DNA of 64,000 nt from Bin5 sp965200615 (GCA_965200615.1 OZ241377.1:4464001-4528000); one strand, 5' to 3'. Numbered from the stretch's first letter, positions 26,302-35,647 are shown. Notes: a model not told the origin generated them from the sequence alone. Numbers and translations are program-made.

Positions 26302-27750
26302 TTACTGGAGGCGTCTACGCAGTTGCAGGACGGCGGACCCGCGCAAGAGTCCCCAGGCGCTCATCACAAGGGCGAGCGCAACGATTGCCATCGCGGCGAA
26401 AGCAACATCTCTCAGTGCGGCGGTCTGCACCGCGGCGGCTGCCTCAGTCACGTCGCCTGCGAAATCCGACCCAGCGTAGACGAAAACCCGGCTTGCCCAA
26501 AGCGCTCCCAATGCGGCGACCCCGGAGGTGTTTCCCAGCGTTCGCCCGATAACGTTAACGCCGCTAACGACGCCCAGCCTTTCCCTGGGAACCGAACCCA
26601 TTACCGCGCTGTTGTTGGGCGACTGGAAGATACCCAATCCCAATCCCAGGGGCAGGACTCGCAGAACATAGCCGAAGATTGAGGTTTCGGCGGTCAGAGT
26701 GCTGATAGTGTAGCAGCCGAATGCCAACATTACTAATCCCGCGGTAGCGATCAGCCGGTACCCGAAACGGTCTGAAAGGATTCCCGCAACCGGTGAAGCC
26801 AGACCGAAGGAGACCATCGTAGTCGTCAATAGCAGGCCGACGACAACAGGGTCCAACTTGAGGAGGTTGCTCAGATAGAAAGGGAAGAGCAGCGTAATGC
26901 CGCCGGTAACGATGAAACTGATCAGCCGCATCGACAGGTTGAGGTTGAAGAGGGTGTTGCGAAAGAGGGACAGGTCGAGGAGCGGCTGGTTTGCGCTCAA
27001 CCCTGAACGGATGAACAACACAAGCATCAGCAGAGAGAGAGCCAAGAGGCTTAGCATAGCAGGGGATTGAAAGCCAATCCGCTCACCGAAGGTAAGGAAC
27101 AGCATGAGCGCCAGCAGACCGGTAGAGAAGGTTTGGAAGCCGATCCAGTCAAATTCCTGGCGCCCGGCGGGGCGTGGGCTCGGTAAATAGCGCCATGCCA
27201 GAATGAAACTGATGCAACCGACAGGAGGGCCGACGAAGAAGATCCAGCGCCACGAGAGATATTCGAGGAGAGCGCCTCCCAAGAGCGGGCCGGCGATACC
27301 GCCGACCGAGACGGTGGCGCTGAAGAGGCCGAGAGCTTTGCCGCGCTCCGAGGCTGGGAAGGTTTCTGTTACGATACCCATACTCAAGGCAGTTGCAAAT
27401 GCGCCGCCGATGGCCTGAAGTACACGAAAGAAGAGCAGGAGCTCGATATTCGGCGCCAGCCCAGCGAGTACAGAACTTACGGCAAAGGCGATGGTGCCGC
27501 CGAGAAAGACCGGTTTCTTGCCAACGATATCTCCCAGTCTTCCCACCCCCAGCATGATCGCGGTCTGCGTGAGAGAAAAGGAGAGCACAACCCATTGGAC
27601 CAGGGCGAAATCGATATCAAATTCAGTTACGAGCGCCGGCAACACAACCCTGACGACGCCGCCGTCGAAAGAGGCGAGGAAGATGCCGGAGCCGAGCGCG
27701 GCGAAGATATGCCACTTGCGCTCGTCAGACAGTTTTGAGGATTGAGCCAT
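26302..27750 (-). CDS. MFS transporter, DHA2 (14-TM) drug/metabolite exporter type
   Basis: 482 aa, strongly hydrophobic with about 12-14 predicted helices. The MFS loop motif GRLGDIVGKK lies near 67-76. Helix 5 holds an antiporter-type motif, GIAGPLLGGALLEYLSWRWIFFV, which marks DHA2-like proton-driven exporters. The start at 27750 has only a weak ribosome-binding site. It is the first gene of the catabolic block and may export or import the compound handled by the dioxygenase and amidohydrolases. Confidence 0.88.
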   Translation of the reverse strand: MAQSSKLSDERKWHIFAALGSGIFLASFDGGVVRVVLPALVTEFDIDFALVQWVVLSFSLTQTAIMLGVGRLGDIVGKKPVFLGGTIAFAVSSVLAGLAPNIELLLFFRVLQAIGGAFATALSMGIVTETFPASERGKALGLFSATVSVGGIAGPLLGGALLEYLSWRWIFFVGPPVGCISFILAWRYLPSPRPAGRQEFDWIGFQTFSTGLLALMLFLTFGERIGFQSPAMLSLLALSLLMLVLFIRSGLSANQPLLDLSLFRNTLFNLNLSMRLISFIVTGGITLLFPFYLSNLLKLDPVVVGLLLTTTMVSFGLASPVAGILSDRFGYRLIATAGLVMLAFGCYTISTLTAETSIFGYVLRVLPLGLGLGIFQSPNNSAVMGSVPRERLGVVSGVNVIGRTLGNTSGVAALGALWASRVFVYAGSDFAGDVTEAAAAVQTAALRDVAFAAMAIVALALVMSAWGLLRGSAVLQLRRRLQ

Positions 27751-27811
27751 TGCGTGAGGGAAAGGTGAAGGTGGTTGACCACTCAGGGTTGGCCGACTTC
27801 ACTTGGGCGGT

Positions 27812-28648
27812 TTACTCGGTTCGAGCGGCGCGGCGGGTGACTGTCAGTAAACTATCCGACTGGAGCGACCGCCCGTCGATCAGAGTGACGATGCGGTCCG
27901 GCCAACGCACTTCCAGCGCGATGATGCTGCTGTCACGCGGCAGTCCAAAGTGCTGGCGGGCGCTGCGGCCGGACAGGTAGCCGCCAGCGGCGTGTACGCT
28001 GCGGCGATAGATGGCGGTCGAGGTATGCAGGAGCAGTTCGGCGCCTAAGGCGCGCGTGTTGCCACTGCCGGAATGGCGCAGATCCACAAGCAGGGACCGG
28101 CCACTGCACAACCGGTTCTCGAACATTTGGGACGGGGAACGCAGGTTGTTGATCAGCACATCCAGGTCGCCGTCACCGTCGAAGTCGGCCATGCTCATGC
28201 CGCGGCCGCCGGCCGTGCTGTTCAATTGCCATTCGGGCACCGGCGTGAAGCGGTTGCTTCCGTCGTTGCGATAGGCCTGGTTCTCTTCGACCAGCTCATC
28301 GCCGGGCAGATGGCGGAAGATCTCCATAGCCGTCATGCCGTTGACGACGTACAGATCAAGCAGGCCGTCCTGGTCGACGTCGCCAAACTGGGCAGACCAG
28401 CTCCAGCCGCTGAAGGGGATATGCCAAGCCTCGGCCTGGTCCGACCATGTATCGCCCTGCCGTTCCTGGAGGACGTTGGCCATCACTTGGGGTCCGTCTT
28501 CAGGGCTGGGCGGTGGCATCCTCTCCATTACCGGCAGCCACTGGCTTATAATTTCGGGTTCTTCAGAAGTTTTTTCAAGGAAAGCGAAGCGGTTCTGGTG
28601 TTGGGTATAAGATGCGTTTGGAAGCCAGGCGATGCTATTTCCAAGGGA
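27812..28648 (-). pseudogene. ASPIC/UnbV + FG-GAP protein, 5'-truncated remnant
   Basis: C-terminal part of a CRTAC1-like protein. Two FG-GAP/VCBS calcium-type repeats are visible (FGDVDQDGLLDLYVVNG and ADFDGDGDLDVLINN), then the UnbV_ASPIC domain (NTRALGAELLLHT.. to ALEVRWPDRIVTLIDG). Typical proteins have 500-1000 residues with many more repeats. From the first ATG (28528) the protein has 238 aa, but coding-like sequence continues upstream for 40 codons to an in-frame stop at 28649-28651 without any start codon. The front of the gene has thus been lost. A consensus -35 promoter still lies about 200 bases upstream. Confidence 0.75.
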
Positions 28649-29274
28649 TTATATCAGATGGCGACTCGGTCGCGAAAAATCGACTGCTTTTGGGCAACTA
28701 CGTCCAAGGTCAGCAGACAATATTGCCTACAAAGAGGGCCCTCAGTGAGCAGTCCTACCGGATTGGGGCAGCGTGCGTACGTGCTCTTGCACTTGTGGGC
28801 GGACCTGTGCGGCAGGGTGCATCCCGGATTCTTTTTCGGCTCCACCTGATATACAATAATATATGCTTTTTTGTCAAAAGGGCGAAAAATGGTGTCAAAA
28901 GGTGTTAAAAACACGACAAAGTCCCTCAAAGCATTCACCCTTGAGCCGTTGAGTGGAACGGAAGGCCCCTCCAAAAACATGACAAATCCTGCCAGAATGC
29001 TTCAGCGCTCTCCCCTCCACGCGCCACCCCACGCCACTCTCTCCTCGCCGCGCCTGACCTCAATCAATCGCCGCAGTCACTGACCACTGCCCCCTAACCC
29101 CTGCCGTTCCCACCCCAAATCTGGGATGCACCCGTGCGGCAATGCAGTTTCACAGCTGTGGAGATCGGCTATAGAATAGTGGCCTGAGATAAACATAGTA
29201 GGACATCTTGAGGCCGAAACCGATCTTGGCCCAACAGTCAGTCCGACTCGATTCTTCCAGGGGGCAGCGATACC
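28649..29274. other. Gap of about 630 bases, locally AT-rich
   Basis: No gene is supported here. Between 28848 and 28910 the DNA is unusually AT-rich for this window and holds a 10-base direct repeat, TGTCAAAAGG (28872-28881 and 28893-28902, 21 bases apart), and a minus-strand promoter (separate entry). Near 29150-29176 TTTCAC, 16 bases, TATAGA may be a weak promoter for the PfkB gene. The break in the ASPIC gene and this gap could mark a past deletion or insertion, but no terminal repeats were seen. Confidence 0.4.
28848..28877 (-). promoter_or_regulatory. Putative minus-strand promoter facing the ASPIC remnant
   Basis: Perfect -35 TTGACA (28877-28872), 18-base spacer, TATATC (28853-28848). 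It points left toward the truncated ASPIC gene and the MFS operon. The -35 box is part of a repeated sequence (CCTTTTGACA read on the minus strand), so a regulator could bind there. Confidence 0.45.
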
Positions 29275-30258
29275 ATGTTTATCGTTATCGGGACGTGCAC
29301 CATTGATCTTTTCGTCTCTAATCTGGCGGAGATGCCCCGCAGCGAAGGGGACGAGTTTACAGTCGGCAGCCTCGTCTTTCACGACGATCCTATGAGAACT
29401 TCGCTGGGGGGAAACGGGGCCAATTCGGCGTATGCCTTGGCGCGTCTGGGCGGGGCCGTGGATCTTGTCGGGGGCCTGGGCGAGGACCACCTGGGCGACT
29501 GGATGGCGGAGCAGCTTGTTGATGCGGGTGTCAGAATGGGGAGCGTCAGAAGATACCGTGGGCAGGGCACTGCGACGACGCTCATTCTCAGCGACAGGCA
29601 GCAGAGTCGACTGGCTTTTCACCACGAAGGCGCCAACAGGGCCGTTGACGGCAGTTCCATCGAAAGTGCGCTCATTCGCGATTCGGACATGCTGTTGCTG
29701 ACGAGCTACTCAATTATGCCGGGACTGCGTCCTCACGGTGCAGTCGAATTGTTCCGGGAGGCTCGCCAGAGCAATACTCGCACTGCTGTAGACATTGGCC
29801 CGGCCATCGGCGAACCGGCCCGCCTGGAGGAGTTGCGTCCGCTGCTGGCTCACACAGATTTCTTCATCTGCAACGAGCACGAATTAGCGGTTTGTACAGG
29901 AGGGGCGGAGTTGGCCGCGGGGATGGCCGCGATCCTGGGGGACGGCGCAGGTTGTGTGGTGATCAAGAGAGGCGCTGACGGCGCCGTCGTACTGCAGCGG
30001 GAGGACAGGAAAGTCTCTTCTGCGGGCTCGACGGGCGGGCCGACATTCGTGCCCGGGTTCTCGGTCGACGTTCAGACTACCGTTGGCGCGGGTGATTCCT
30101 TCAATGCCGGATTCCTGCTGGCAGTACAGGAGGGGGCCTCTGCTGAGGAGGCGGCGCGTTTTGCCAACGCGGTGGCAGCCACTGTCGTTTCTACGCCTGA
30201 CAGACCGTTGGACGCCCTGTCGCGAGAGGCTGTTAATCGCTTGGTCGAACGGTCATAA
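29275..30258 (+). CDS. PfkB-family carbohydrate kinase
   Basis: 327 aa, within the usual ribokinase-family range. The N-terminal signature region is SLGGNGANSAYALARLGG (about 43-60). The ATP and catalytic signature is DVQTTVGAGDSFNAGFLLA (about 262-280), where the Asp of GAGDSFNAG is the catalytic base. Phosphorylates a sugar, sugar acid or nucleoside; the N-terminal GTCTIDLFV is not specific. GGGGG lies ten bases before the ATG. The 3' end overlaps the convergent MBL-fold gene by 26 bases. Confidence 0.92.
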   Translation: MFIVIGTCTIDLFVSNLAEMPRSEGDEFTVGSLVFHDDPMRTSLGGNGANSAYALARLGGAVDLVGGLGEDHLGDWMAEQLVDAGVRMGSVRRYRGQGTATTLILSDRQQSRLAFHHEGANRAVDGSSIESALIRDSDMLLLTSYSIMPGLRPHGAVELFREARQSNTRTAVDIGPAIGEPARLEELRPLLAHTDFFICNEHELAVCTGGAELAAGMAAILGDGAGCVVIKRGADGAVVLQREDRKVSSAGSTGGPTFVPGFSVDVQTTVGAGDSFNAGFLLAVQEGASAEEAARFANAVAATVVSTPDRPLDALSREAVNRLVERS

Positions 30259-31117
30259 TGCCGGTAGCCGACTTCTCAGCCGTGCAGCGCTCTCCCGCCC
30301 TCAGCACTCGCACGGGCTGCTCCAGGGCGGCGGCGGCGGAGATGAAGGCATCCGGTGATGCGGTGTTGAAGGTGAACATCTCGTAGTGGCAGGGGATGGC
30401 CAGCTTGGCGTTGATGGCACAGGCGAGCGTAGCGGCTTCGATGCCGTTGAGATTGCCCGCTACTCTCCGCTCCGGTTTGCCGCCGTTTATGGGCAGAATG
30501 GCCACATCGACATTGAAGGGTGTCAGCCGCTCGACCAGCCCGCTGTAATGGAGCGTGTCACCGCTGTGATAGACGGTCCAAGGACCGAAGCGCGCCACAT
30601 AACCAAGGAATCTGCACCGACCCTCCTCGTCCCTCTCCAACTCTTCGTGCGCGGCAGCGATACCGTGGAAGCGAAACGCGCCGGCCTCTCGGTAATCACC
30701 ATCGTCCAAGCCCACAGGCCAGGCCGGGTCGCATTGCAAGCGCTCGGCTACGAATGCGCGATTGGCTTCGGGAATGACGAGCTGCAAGCCTGGGTTTGCT
30801 GCCGTCAGAGGGCCGAGGGTTTCGCCATCCAAGTGATCTGTGTGGTTATGACTTGAAGTCACGACGTCGACAAAGTTCAGCTTGTCGGGCGCGACGACCC
30901 GTTCGGTCATGCGAATGTGGGGTTTGTCGGTGGCTGCGTACTTCCTTGTCAGGGAATCGGAGAGGTAGGGATCGAAGAGAAGGAAGCGGCTCTGCCATTT
31001 GAGCAGGAAACCACTCTGACCCAGCCACCAGATGTGCAGGACGCGTTCGTCTCCGTTTGCATCCTGCACATCCTGGAGGAAGGCCTCTTCCTGCAGGAAG
31101 GGTTTGATCAGTGACAT
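30233..31117 (-). CDS. MBL-fold hydrolase, UlaG-like
   Basis: 294 aa. The metallo-beta-lactamase metal motif is SHNHTDHLDG (about 88-97), preceded by HIWWLGQSGFLLKW and LLFDPYLSD, as in the UlaG (L-ascorbate-6-phosphate lactonase) branch. A second metal region is YHSGDTLHYSG, and a late His sits in IPCHYEMF. Probably a lactonase or phosphodiesterase on sugar derivatives; the exact substrate is unknown. It begins nine bases after the Gfo/Idh/MocA gene, so these two form an operon, opposite to and convergent with the PfkB kinase. Confidence 0.88.
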   Translation of the reverse strand: MSLIKPFLQEEAFLQDVQDANGDERVLHIWWLGQSGFLLKWQSRFLLFDPYLSDSLTRKYAATDKPHIRMTERVVAPDKLNFVDVVTSSHNHTDHLDGETLGPLTAANPGLQLVIPEANRAFVAERLQCDPAWPVGLDDGDYREAGAFRFHGIAAAHEELERDEEGRCRFLGYVARFGPWTVYHSGDTLHYSGLVERLTPFNVDVAILPINGGKPERRVAGNLNGIEAATLACAINAKLAIPCHYEMFTFNTASPDAFISAAAALEQPVRVLRAGERCTAEKSATGIMTVRPSD

Positions 31118-31126
31118 CGGAAAGGA

Positions 31127-32380
31127 CTATGCGTTCTCGACAGTTTCCTGGCTGAGCTCACCTGTCTCCTCGTTCTTGAGAATAACCTTGACCTGGCCGC
31201 CCGGCATCCGTTCGCGTTTCAGGATGGTCAGACCGGCAGCGGCGGCGAGGGCTTCGGCCGGGTCGGGTCCGGTTGCGGCGGCTGCCTCCTGCCCGCGGCT
31301 GTCTCGAATGAGGGGGACGTTTTCGCGTCCGCGCCAGACTTCCAGCTCCACCGGCTCCCACTGACGCGAGGAGGCGGAGCGATAGCAGGCGTCGATGACG
31401 GCATTGACGATGTAACCGTCGTAGAAGGTCTCTCTGGGTTCCTTGCCCTGGTCGAGAGAGTTGAACATGTCGTCAAACATGTCGCTGTAGCCGAGTTCGA
31501 CCACCTCGTCGCCGACCGGAAAGAGCCAACCGCTTTCGGACTCGGCCTTTTCGGCGACGTAACCGGCGCCGGCGCCGCTGGTATACATTTCATAGCCGGT
31601 ACGCAGGAAGTGATTGAGCCAGATGGTGCCCTCGGTGCCGGCGACTTCGTCGCGCAGGTCCATGCCGCCGCGGAAGGACCAACTCACTTCGAACTGGCCG
31701 ATGGCTCCGTTTTCGAAGCGGATGAGGGCGATGCCGTTGTCTTCGGCGTCGATGGGGTGGACGAGCGTATCGGCCCAGCACATGACTTCGACGGGGCGGA
31801 TGTCTTTGCCGATAAAGCTGCGGACAATTTCGATACAGTGGCAGCCCAGGTCAACAATGGCGCCGCCGCCGGCCTGTTCGAGGTTCCAGAACCAGTCGCT
31901 GTGGGGGCCGGGATGCGTTTCCCGGGAGCAGGCCCAGGTTACATCGCCCAGGGCCCCTTCCTCGACGGAGGCGATGGCCTTCAGCGTCTTGGGGGTGTAG
32001 CAGAGGTCTTCGAGATAGCCGCCGAAGACGCCGGTCGATTCGACTTTGTCCATCATGCGCTTGGCTTCAGCGGCAGTGCGGCCGAGGGGCTTCGTGCAGA
32101 GAATTGCCTTGCCCGCGCCGGCGGCCAGGTCTACGCACTCTTCATGAATGTGGTTGGGCAGGCCGATGACGACGGTGTCGATAGCGTCGGAGGCGCAGGC
32201 TTCGGTCAGGTCGGTCGTCCACGCCGGGATGCCCCATTCCTCAGCAAAGGCTTTGGCCCTTTCTTCCGTGCGAGAGTAGACGAGCCGCACTCTGTCTCTG
32301 CCCCTGCCGCCGTTGAGGGACATTGTGTAGAACATGCCGATCAGGCCGGTTCCCAGCATTGATATCTTATGTTCCTGCAC
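31127..32380 (-). CDS. Gfo/Idh/MocA-family oxidoreductase
   Basis: 417 aa. GTG start at 32380, eight bases after GGAAGGAG. The Rossmann NAD(P)-binding start is ISMLGTGLIGMFYTMSL, followed by EWGIPAW and the EKP-like motif CTKPLGRTAAEAKRM (about 94-108), where the Lys is catalytic. The C-terminal alpha/beta domain covers about 125-400, and the family-typical His is in VDLGCHCIEIVRSFIG. Dehydrogenates a sugar, inositol or sugar-acid substrate. It is operonic with the lactonase-like gene downstream, a logical oxidise-then-hydrolyse pair. Confidence 0.93.
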   Translation of the reverse strand: MQEHKISMLGTGLIGMFYTMSLNGGRGRDRVRLVYSRTEERAKAFAEEWGIPAWTTDLTEACASDAIDTVVIGLPNHIHEECVDLAAGAGKAILCTKPLGRTAAEAKRMMDKVESTGVFGGYLEDLCYTPKTLKAIASVEEGALGDVTWACSRETHPGPHSDWFWNLEQAGGGAIVDLGCHCIEIVRSFIGKDIRPVEVMCWADTLVHPIDAEDNGIALIRFENGAIGQFEVSWSFRGGMDLRDEVAGTEGTIWLNHFLRTGYEMYTSGAGAGYVAEKAESESGWLFPVGDEVVELGYSDMFDDMFNSLDQGKEPRETFYDGYIVNAVIDACYRSASSRQWEPVELEVWRGRENVPLIRDSRGQEAAAATGPDPAEALAAAAGLTILKRERMPGGQVKVILKNEETGELSQETVENA

Positions 32381-32510
32381 GTTTATCGCTCCTTCCGAGG
32401 TTGATGAAAGGTGGTCTGATTTGCGGATTATGATAGTCAGTAAGGAAGGTCCGCGTCAATCCTGTGTTTAGCTACAGGCAGTGAGATTCTCAAGGGCATT
32501 TCTCGCGAGC

Positions 32511-33617
32511 TCAATGGCCCGTCGCGACTTCCAAGGCAGCCTGCGCGGCTGCGGGGATGCGCGGGCCGAAGGCGGCAAAGCGTTTGTCCTGCGTTTGTCC
32601 GCGCACGTAGCGGACGTAAATCTGGGCGATGATGACCGTCACCCGGAAGAGGCTGAGGGCATGGTAGAAGTGAATGGCGGACAGATCGCGGTTGCTGTGT
32701 TCGGCATAGCGGGCGATGATCTCCTCGCGGCGCAGAAAGCGGTCGTCCAGAGGCATCATCGCCATCGTCCTGAAGTGGGGCGGGTCGTCGGGCAGACACC
32801 ACCAGGCCAGCAACGCGCCCATGTCCGAAAGCGGGTCACCGAGCGTGCACATGTCCCAGTCAAAGACGGCGACGATGCGACCGGGGTCTTCGGTGGCCAG
32901 CATGACGTTATCCAGTTTGTAGTCGTTGTGAACGAGCGAAGGCGCGTTTTCCGGGGGTTCATTGCTACTCAACCAGTTATAGACCGCATCCATCGCAGGC
33001 AGCTCCTCCAGCTTCGCAGCCTGCCAGCGCCGCCACCACCCCTCAATCTGTCTCCTGATGAATCCGGCGGGCCGACCCAAATCTCCCAGACCGATAGCTT
33101 CGTAGTCGACCGCGTGGAGGTCGGAGAGCGCCTCGACAAGCGCAATGCTCATGCGCGCAGGGGCATCGTTCCAAGCGTCGTAGACGGCAGGAATCGAATT
33201 CCTGACGACTATGCCTTTGCGTCGCTCCATCACGAAGAAGGGTGCGCCGACGATTGACTCGTCATCGGAGAAGAGGTAGGCACGGGGCGCGAGCGGGAAC
33301 GATTTCCAGAGCCGAAGCAGCACTTTCGACTCTCTGGCCATGTCATGTGCGGAGGGCGCAACCGGGCCAAGTGGAGGGCGGCGCAAGACGTACTCATGGC
33401 TGCCATAGTCAAGCAGATAGGTGAGGTTGGCCGCGCCGCCCCCGAATTGGCGCACAGTCAAAGGATTTTCGGTACCAGGCAGCTTGCCGCGCAGGAATGC
33501 CTTGACAGCGCGTTCGTCAAAACGTTCATCGGCGCGAACGCTGATTGTATCAAGTGGCTGCTGTGAGGTCATTGAAATAGAGCAGGTTGGCGAGATCGAC
33601 TGCGCAGCGAGTGACAT
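32511..33617 (-). CDS. APH-fold phosphotransferase family protein (ACAD10-N-like)
   Basis: 368 aa from the ATG at 33617, chosen because GGTGG lies six bases upstream and a TATAAT promoter lies about 25 bases before it; ATG at 33572 (MTSQQPLDTIS) is an alternative. Kinase-like APH fold: glycine loop FGGGAANLTYLL, Lys/Arg-bearing strand YVLRRPP, catalytic HNDYKLDNVML and metal-binding FDWDMCTLGDPLSD. Relatives include the N-terminal kinase domain of ACAD10, which phosphorylates hydroxyacyl-CoA. No acyl-CoA dehydrogenase gene is close, so the substrate stays open. Confidence 0.87.
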   Translation of the reverse strand: MSLAAQSISPTCSISMTSQQPLDTISVRADERFDERAVKAFLRGKLPGTENPLTVRQFGGGAANLTYLLDYGSHEYVLRRPPLGPVAPSAHDMARESKVLLRLWKSFPLAPRAYLFSDDESIVGAPFFVMERRKGIVVRNSIPAVYDAWNDAPARMSIALVEALSDLHAVDYEAIGLGDLGRPAGFIRRQIEGWWRRWQAAKLEELPAMDAVYNWLSSNEPPENAPSLVHNDYKLDNVMLATEDPGRIVAVFDWDMCTLGDPLSDMGALLAWWCLPDDPPHFRTMAMMPLDDRFLRREEIIARYAEHSNRDLSAIHFYHALSLFRVTVIIAQIYVRYVRGQTQDKRFAAFGPRIPAAAQAALEVATGH

Positions 33618-33642
33618 GGTATCCACCGCTGTATCTCGGGCG

Positions 33643-33671
33643 ATTATATCGCAGATTCGCATTTCTGTCCC
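33643..33671 (-). promoter_or_regulatory. Putative promoter for the phosphotransferase gene
   Basis: On the minus strand GGGACA (33671-33666), 17-base spacer, perfect TATAAT (33648-33643). A start near 33636 leaves a short leader and rules out the longer frame that opens at 33752. Confidence 0.6.
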
Positions 33672-33914
33672 TTCAGTGGAGAACTGCTTCCGAATATGGT
33701 CAGGCCGGTCGATTGCTGCGCACGCGGGCTTTGACATCTCCCCCGAAATCAAGTACCGTTTAGGCGCGAATGGGAACCGCCTTGAATGTCCGCGTCCGTT
33801 TTGGAGAGGCAGAGGGATCGGAGCCCTTCTGCCAGCCGCGGCTTACTGGATGCCGAGAGTTGTTCGCCGCCGCCTCGGAACAGATAGACGGTTCAAGCCA
33901 TATGTCCCCCAATC

Positions 33915-34435
33915 ATGGCTAATGATACAGCGCGCGTGCAGTACCACCGGCTTCTCAGCTCGGGCATGCGGCTGAGCCTGGCTGCGGTCCAGGTGAATGT
34001 TACGACGGAGTCGAGCATTCTGAGCGAGTCGCCCAGAGTCGATATTCTGCTCTTGCGGCGAGAGGGCGCAGCGTGGACGGCAGCACAACGGGCGCGACTT
34101 CCGGACGGTATACGCGACAGTTCGGCTGCACACATCCTTGTTGAATTCAAGTACACTGAATCGGTGACAGCGGATGGAATACTCCCAGGCAGCGGCCTAT
34201 GATCTCTTCTACCGACAGGTACAGAAACTTTCGAGGGAACAGACCCTGCCCGTTGTGCTGAGATGCAGGTTTCGCCTCGCTGGGTAGGCATGTGTTTGCA
34301 GAATCGTTGGAATTACACGCCTATGTTCTTGGTCTGAGCCGGACGCTCAATGTGAAAGGAGAGTTGAACATGGCGGAGGTGTTGACCCCGAAAAAAGTGT
34401 TGGAGTACGGCATGAGAATACGTGAACTCGTTTAA
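33915..34435 (+). pseudogene. PD-(D/E)XK (Rpn-like) nuclease pseudogene, frameshifted
   Basis: The first part (33915 to about 34170) reads in one frame and ends with DILLLRREG..PDGIRDSSAAHILVEFKYTES, which has the D...E-x-K layout of PD-(D/E)XK nucleases. Near 34165-34172 the sensible reading jumps frame and continues as QRMEYSQAAAYDLFYRQVQK to a stop at 34285. A third in-frame piece at about 34291-34435 reads ESLELHAYVLGLSRTLNVKG and ends MRIRELV. The three parts look like one protein of the Rpn/DUF4351-like type found in many Chloroflexota, broken by a frameshift and an internal deletion. Naming rests on pattern memory, not on a search. Confidence 0.55.
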
Positions 34436-34483
34436 GCGAATCCATTCACCAGGACCGATTTAGTAGCGTGGAGACTGTTTGAC

Positions 34484-35647
34484 ATGAAAATTACTGACAT
34501 TCGCGCTGTTCGCGTCAACTTCCCTACACCTGAAAAGAGGACGGAGCCCCGACGCAAGGGCTGGGCCGAGACCGCCGAAGTCGCGAACCCAATGTCCTGG
34601 TATCCAAAGGTCAAGCGGCATCGCAGCATGTGGACACCTAAGCGCTGGGGGCCGGTCTGGTGCAAAGTAACCCTGGAGGACGGCACGTGGGGCCTGGGTC
34701 TGACTGACAATGGGCGGGTGGCCGCGGCCATTATCGATGATCACATTGCCCCGAATCTTATCGGCGAGGACGGACTGGCTATTCAGCGTTTGTCGGACAT
34801 GATGTTCCGGATGACGAAGCCATACGGTTCGGTGGGATTAGCTGCTTACGCAGTCAGCGCAGTGGACCTGGCTCTTTGGGACGCCAAAGGCAAATTGCTG
34901 GGACAGCCGGTTTACAGCCTCATCGGCGGTCCACAAAAGGAAAAGCAGTTTTGTTATTCTACCGGGAATGATTTGGACTGGTACAAGGAACTGGGGTTCC
35001 GGGCCTTCAAGCTAGCCTGTCCCTATGGCCCGGCAGACGGACTGGATGGTCTGCGCAAGAACGAACAGATGGTGGCTGAAGCCAGGGAGCTGGTGGGGGA
35101 CGAAGCCGAACTGATGCTCGACTGCTGGATGGCTTTCGATATTGAGTATACAGTACGCCTGGCCGAAACACTGCGCCCCTACCGGCTTAAGTGGATGGAG
35201 GAGTGCCTCCTATCGGAAGACCTCGACGGCCATGTTGAAGTGAGAGAGCGCATTCCCTGGCAGACACTGAGCACCGGCGAGCACTGGTACACACACATGC
35301 CCTTCCAATGGGCGTTACGGCACAACGTTGTCGACATTCTGCAGCCGGACATCAACTGGGTGGGCGGCCTGAGCACGTGTCTGAAGATCGCGAATGCCGC
35401 GGACGCCGCCGGTAAGAAGGTGATCCTGCACGGAGGAGGGAGGAATCCCTTCGGCCAGCATTTCACCCATGCAATTGCCTGCGTCCCGTGGCTGGAATAC
35501 TTTATCGGGTCCGCGCCCGGCGTTCCTTTAGCGGAGTCGGCGGGCATTCCCGGTCAGGCAGTTGCAGAGGACGGCTGGCTGGTCCCCACCGACGCGCCAG
35601 GCTTCGGGCTTGAGATAAAGGAAGAGTGGATTGAACCCTATTTTTGA
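34484..35647 (+). CDS. L-rhamnonate dehydratase-like enolase-superfamily enzyme
   Basis: 387 aa. Mandelate racemase/enolase fold: capping domain (about 1-130) and barrel with the metal ligands Asp in LMLDCWMAF, Glu in WMEECLLSED and Glu in LSTGEHWYTH. The late catalytic His lies in VILHGGGRNPFGQHF. The sequence WTPKRWGPVWCKV and GEHWYT closely match the rhamnonate dehydratase group, which makes 2-keto-3-deoxy-L-rhamnonate. It precedes a PhyH oxygenase (67 bases) and an amidohydrolase. The specific substrate is likely but unproven, since no aldolase or dehydrogenase of the pathway follows directly. Confidence 0.85.
   Translation: MKITDIRAVRVNFPTPEKRTEPRRKGWAETAEVANPMSWYPKVKRHRSMWTPKRWGPVWCKVTLEDGTWGLGLTDNGRVAAAIIDDHIAPNLIGEDGLAIQRLSDMMFRMTKPYGSVGLAAYAVSAVDLALWDAKGKLLGQPVYSLIGGPQKEKQFCYSTGNDLDWYKELGFRAFKLACPYGPADGLDGLRKNEQMVAEARELVGDEAELMLDCWMAFDIEYTVRLAETLRPYRLKWMEECLLSEDLDGHVEVRERIPWQTLSTGEHWYTHMPFQWALRHNVVDILQPDINWVGGLSTCLKIANAADAAGKKVILHGGGRNPFGQHFTHAIACVPWLEYFIGSAPGVPLAESAGIPGQAVAEDGWLVPTDAPGFGLEIKEEWIEPYF

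Noticed and set aside
28640..29274. Insertion sequence or attachment site in the AT-rich gap
   Set aside because: No transposase, inverted ends or target duplications could be found.
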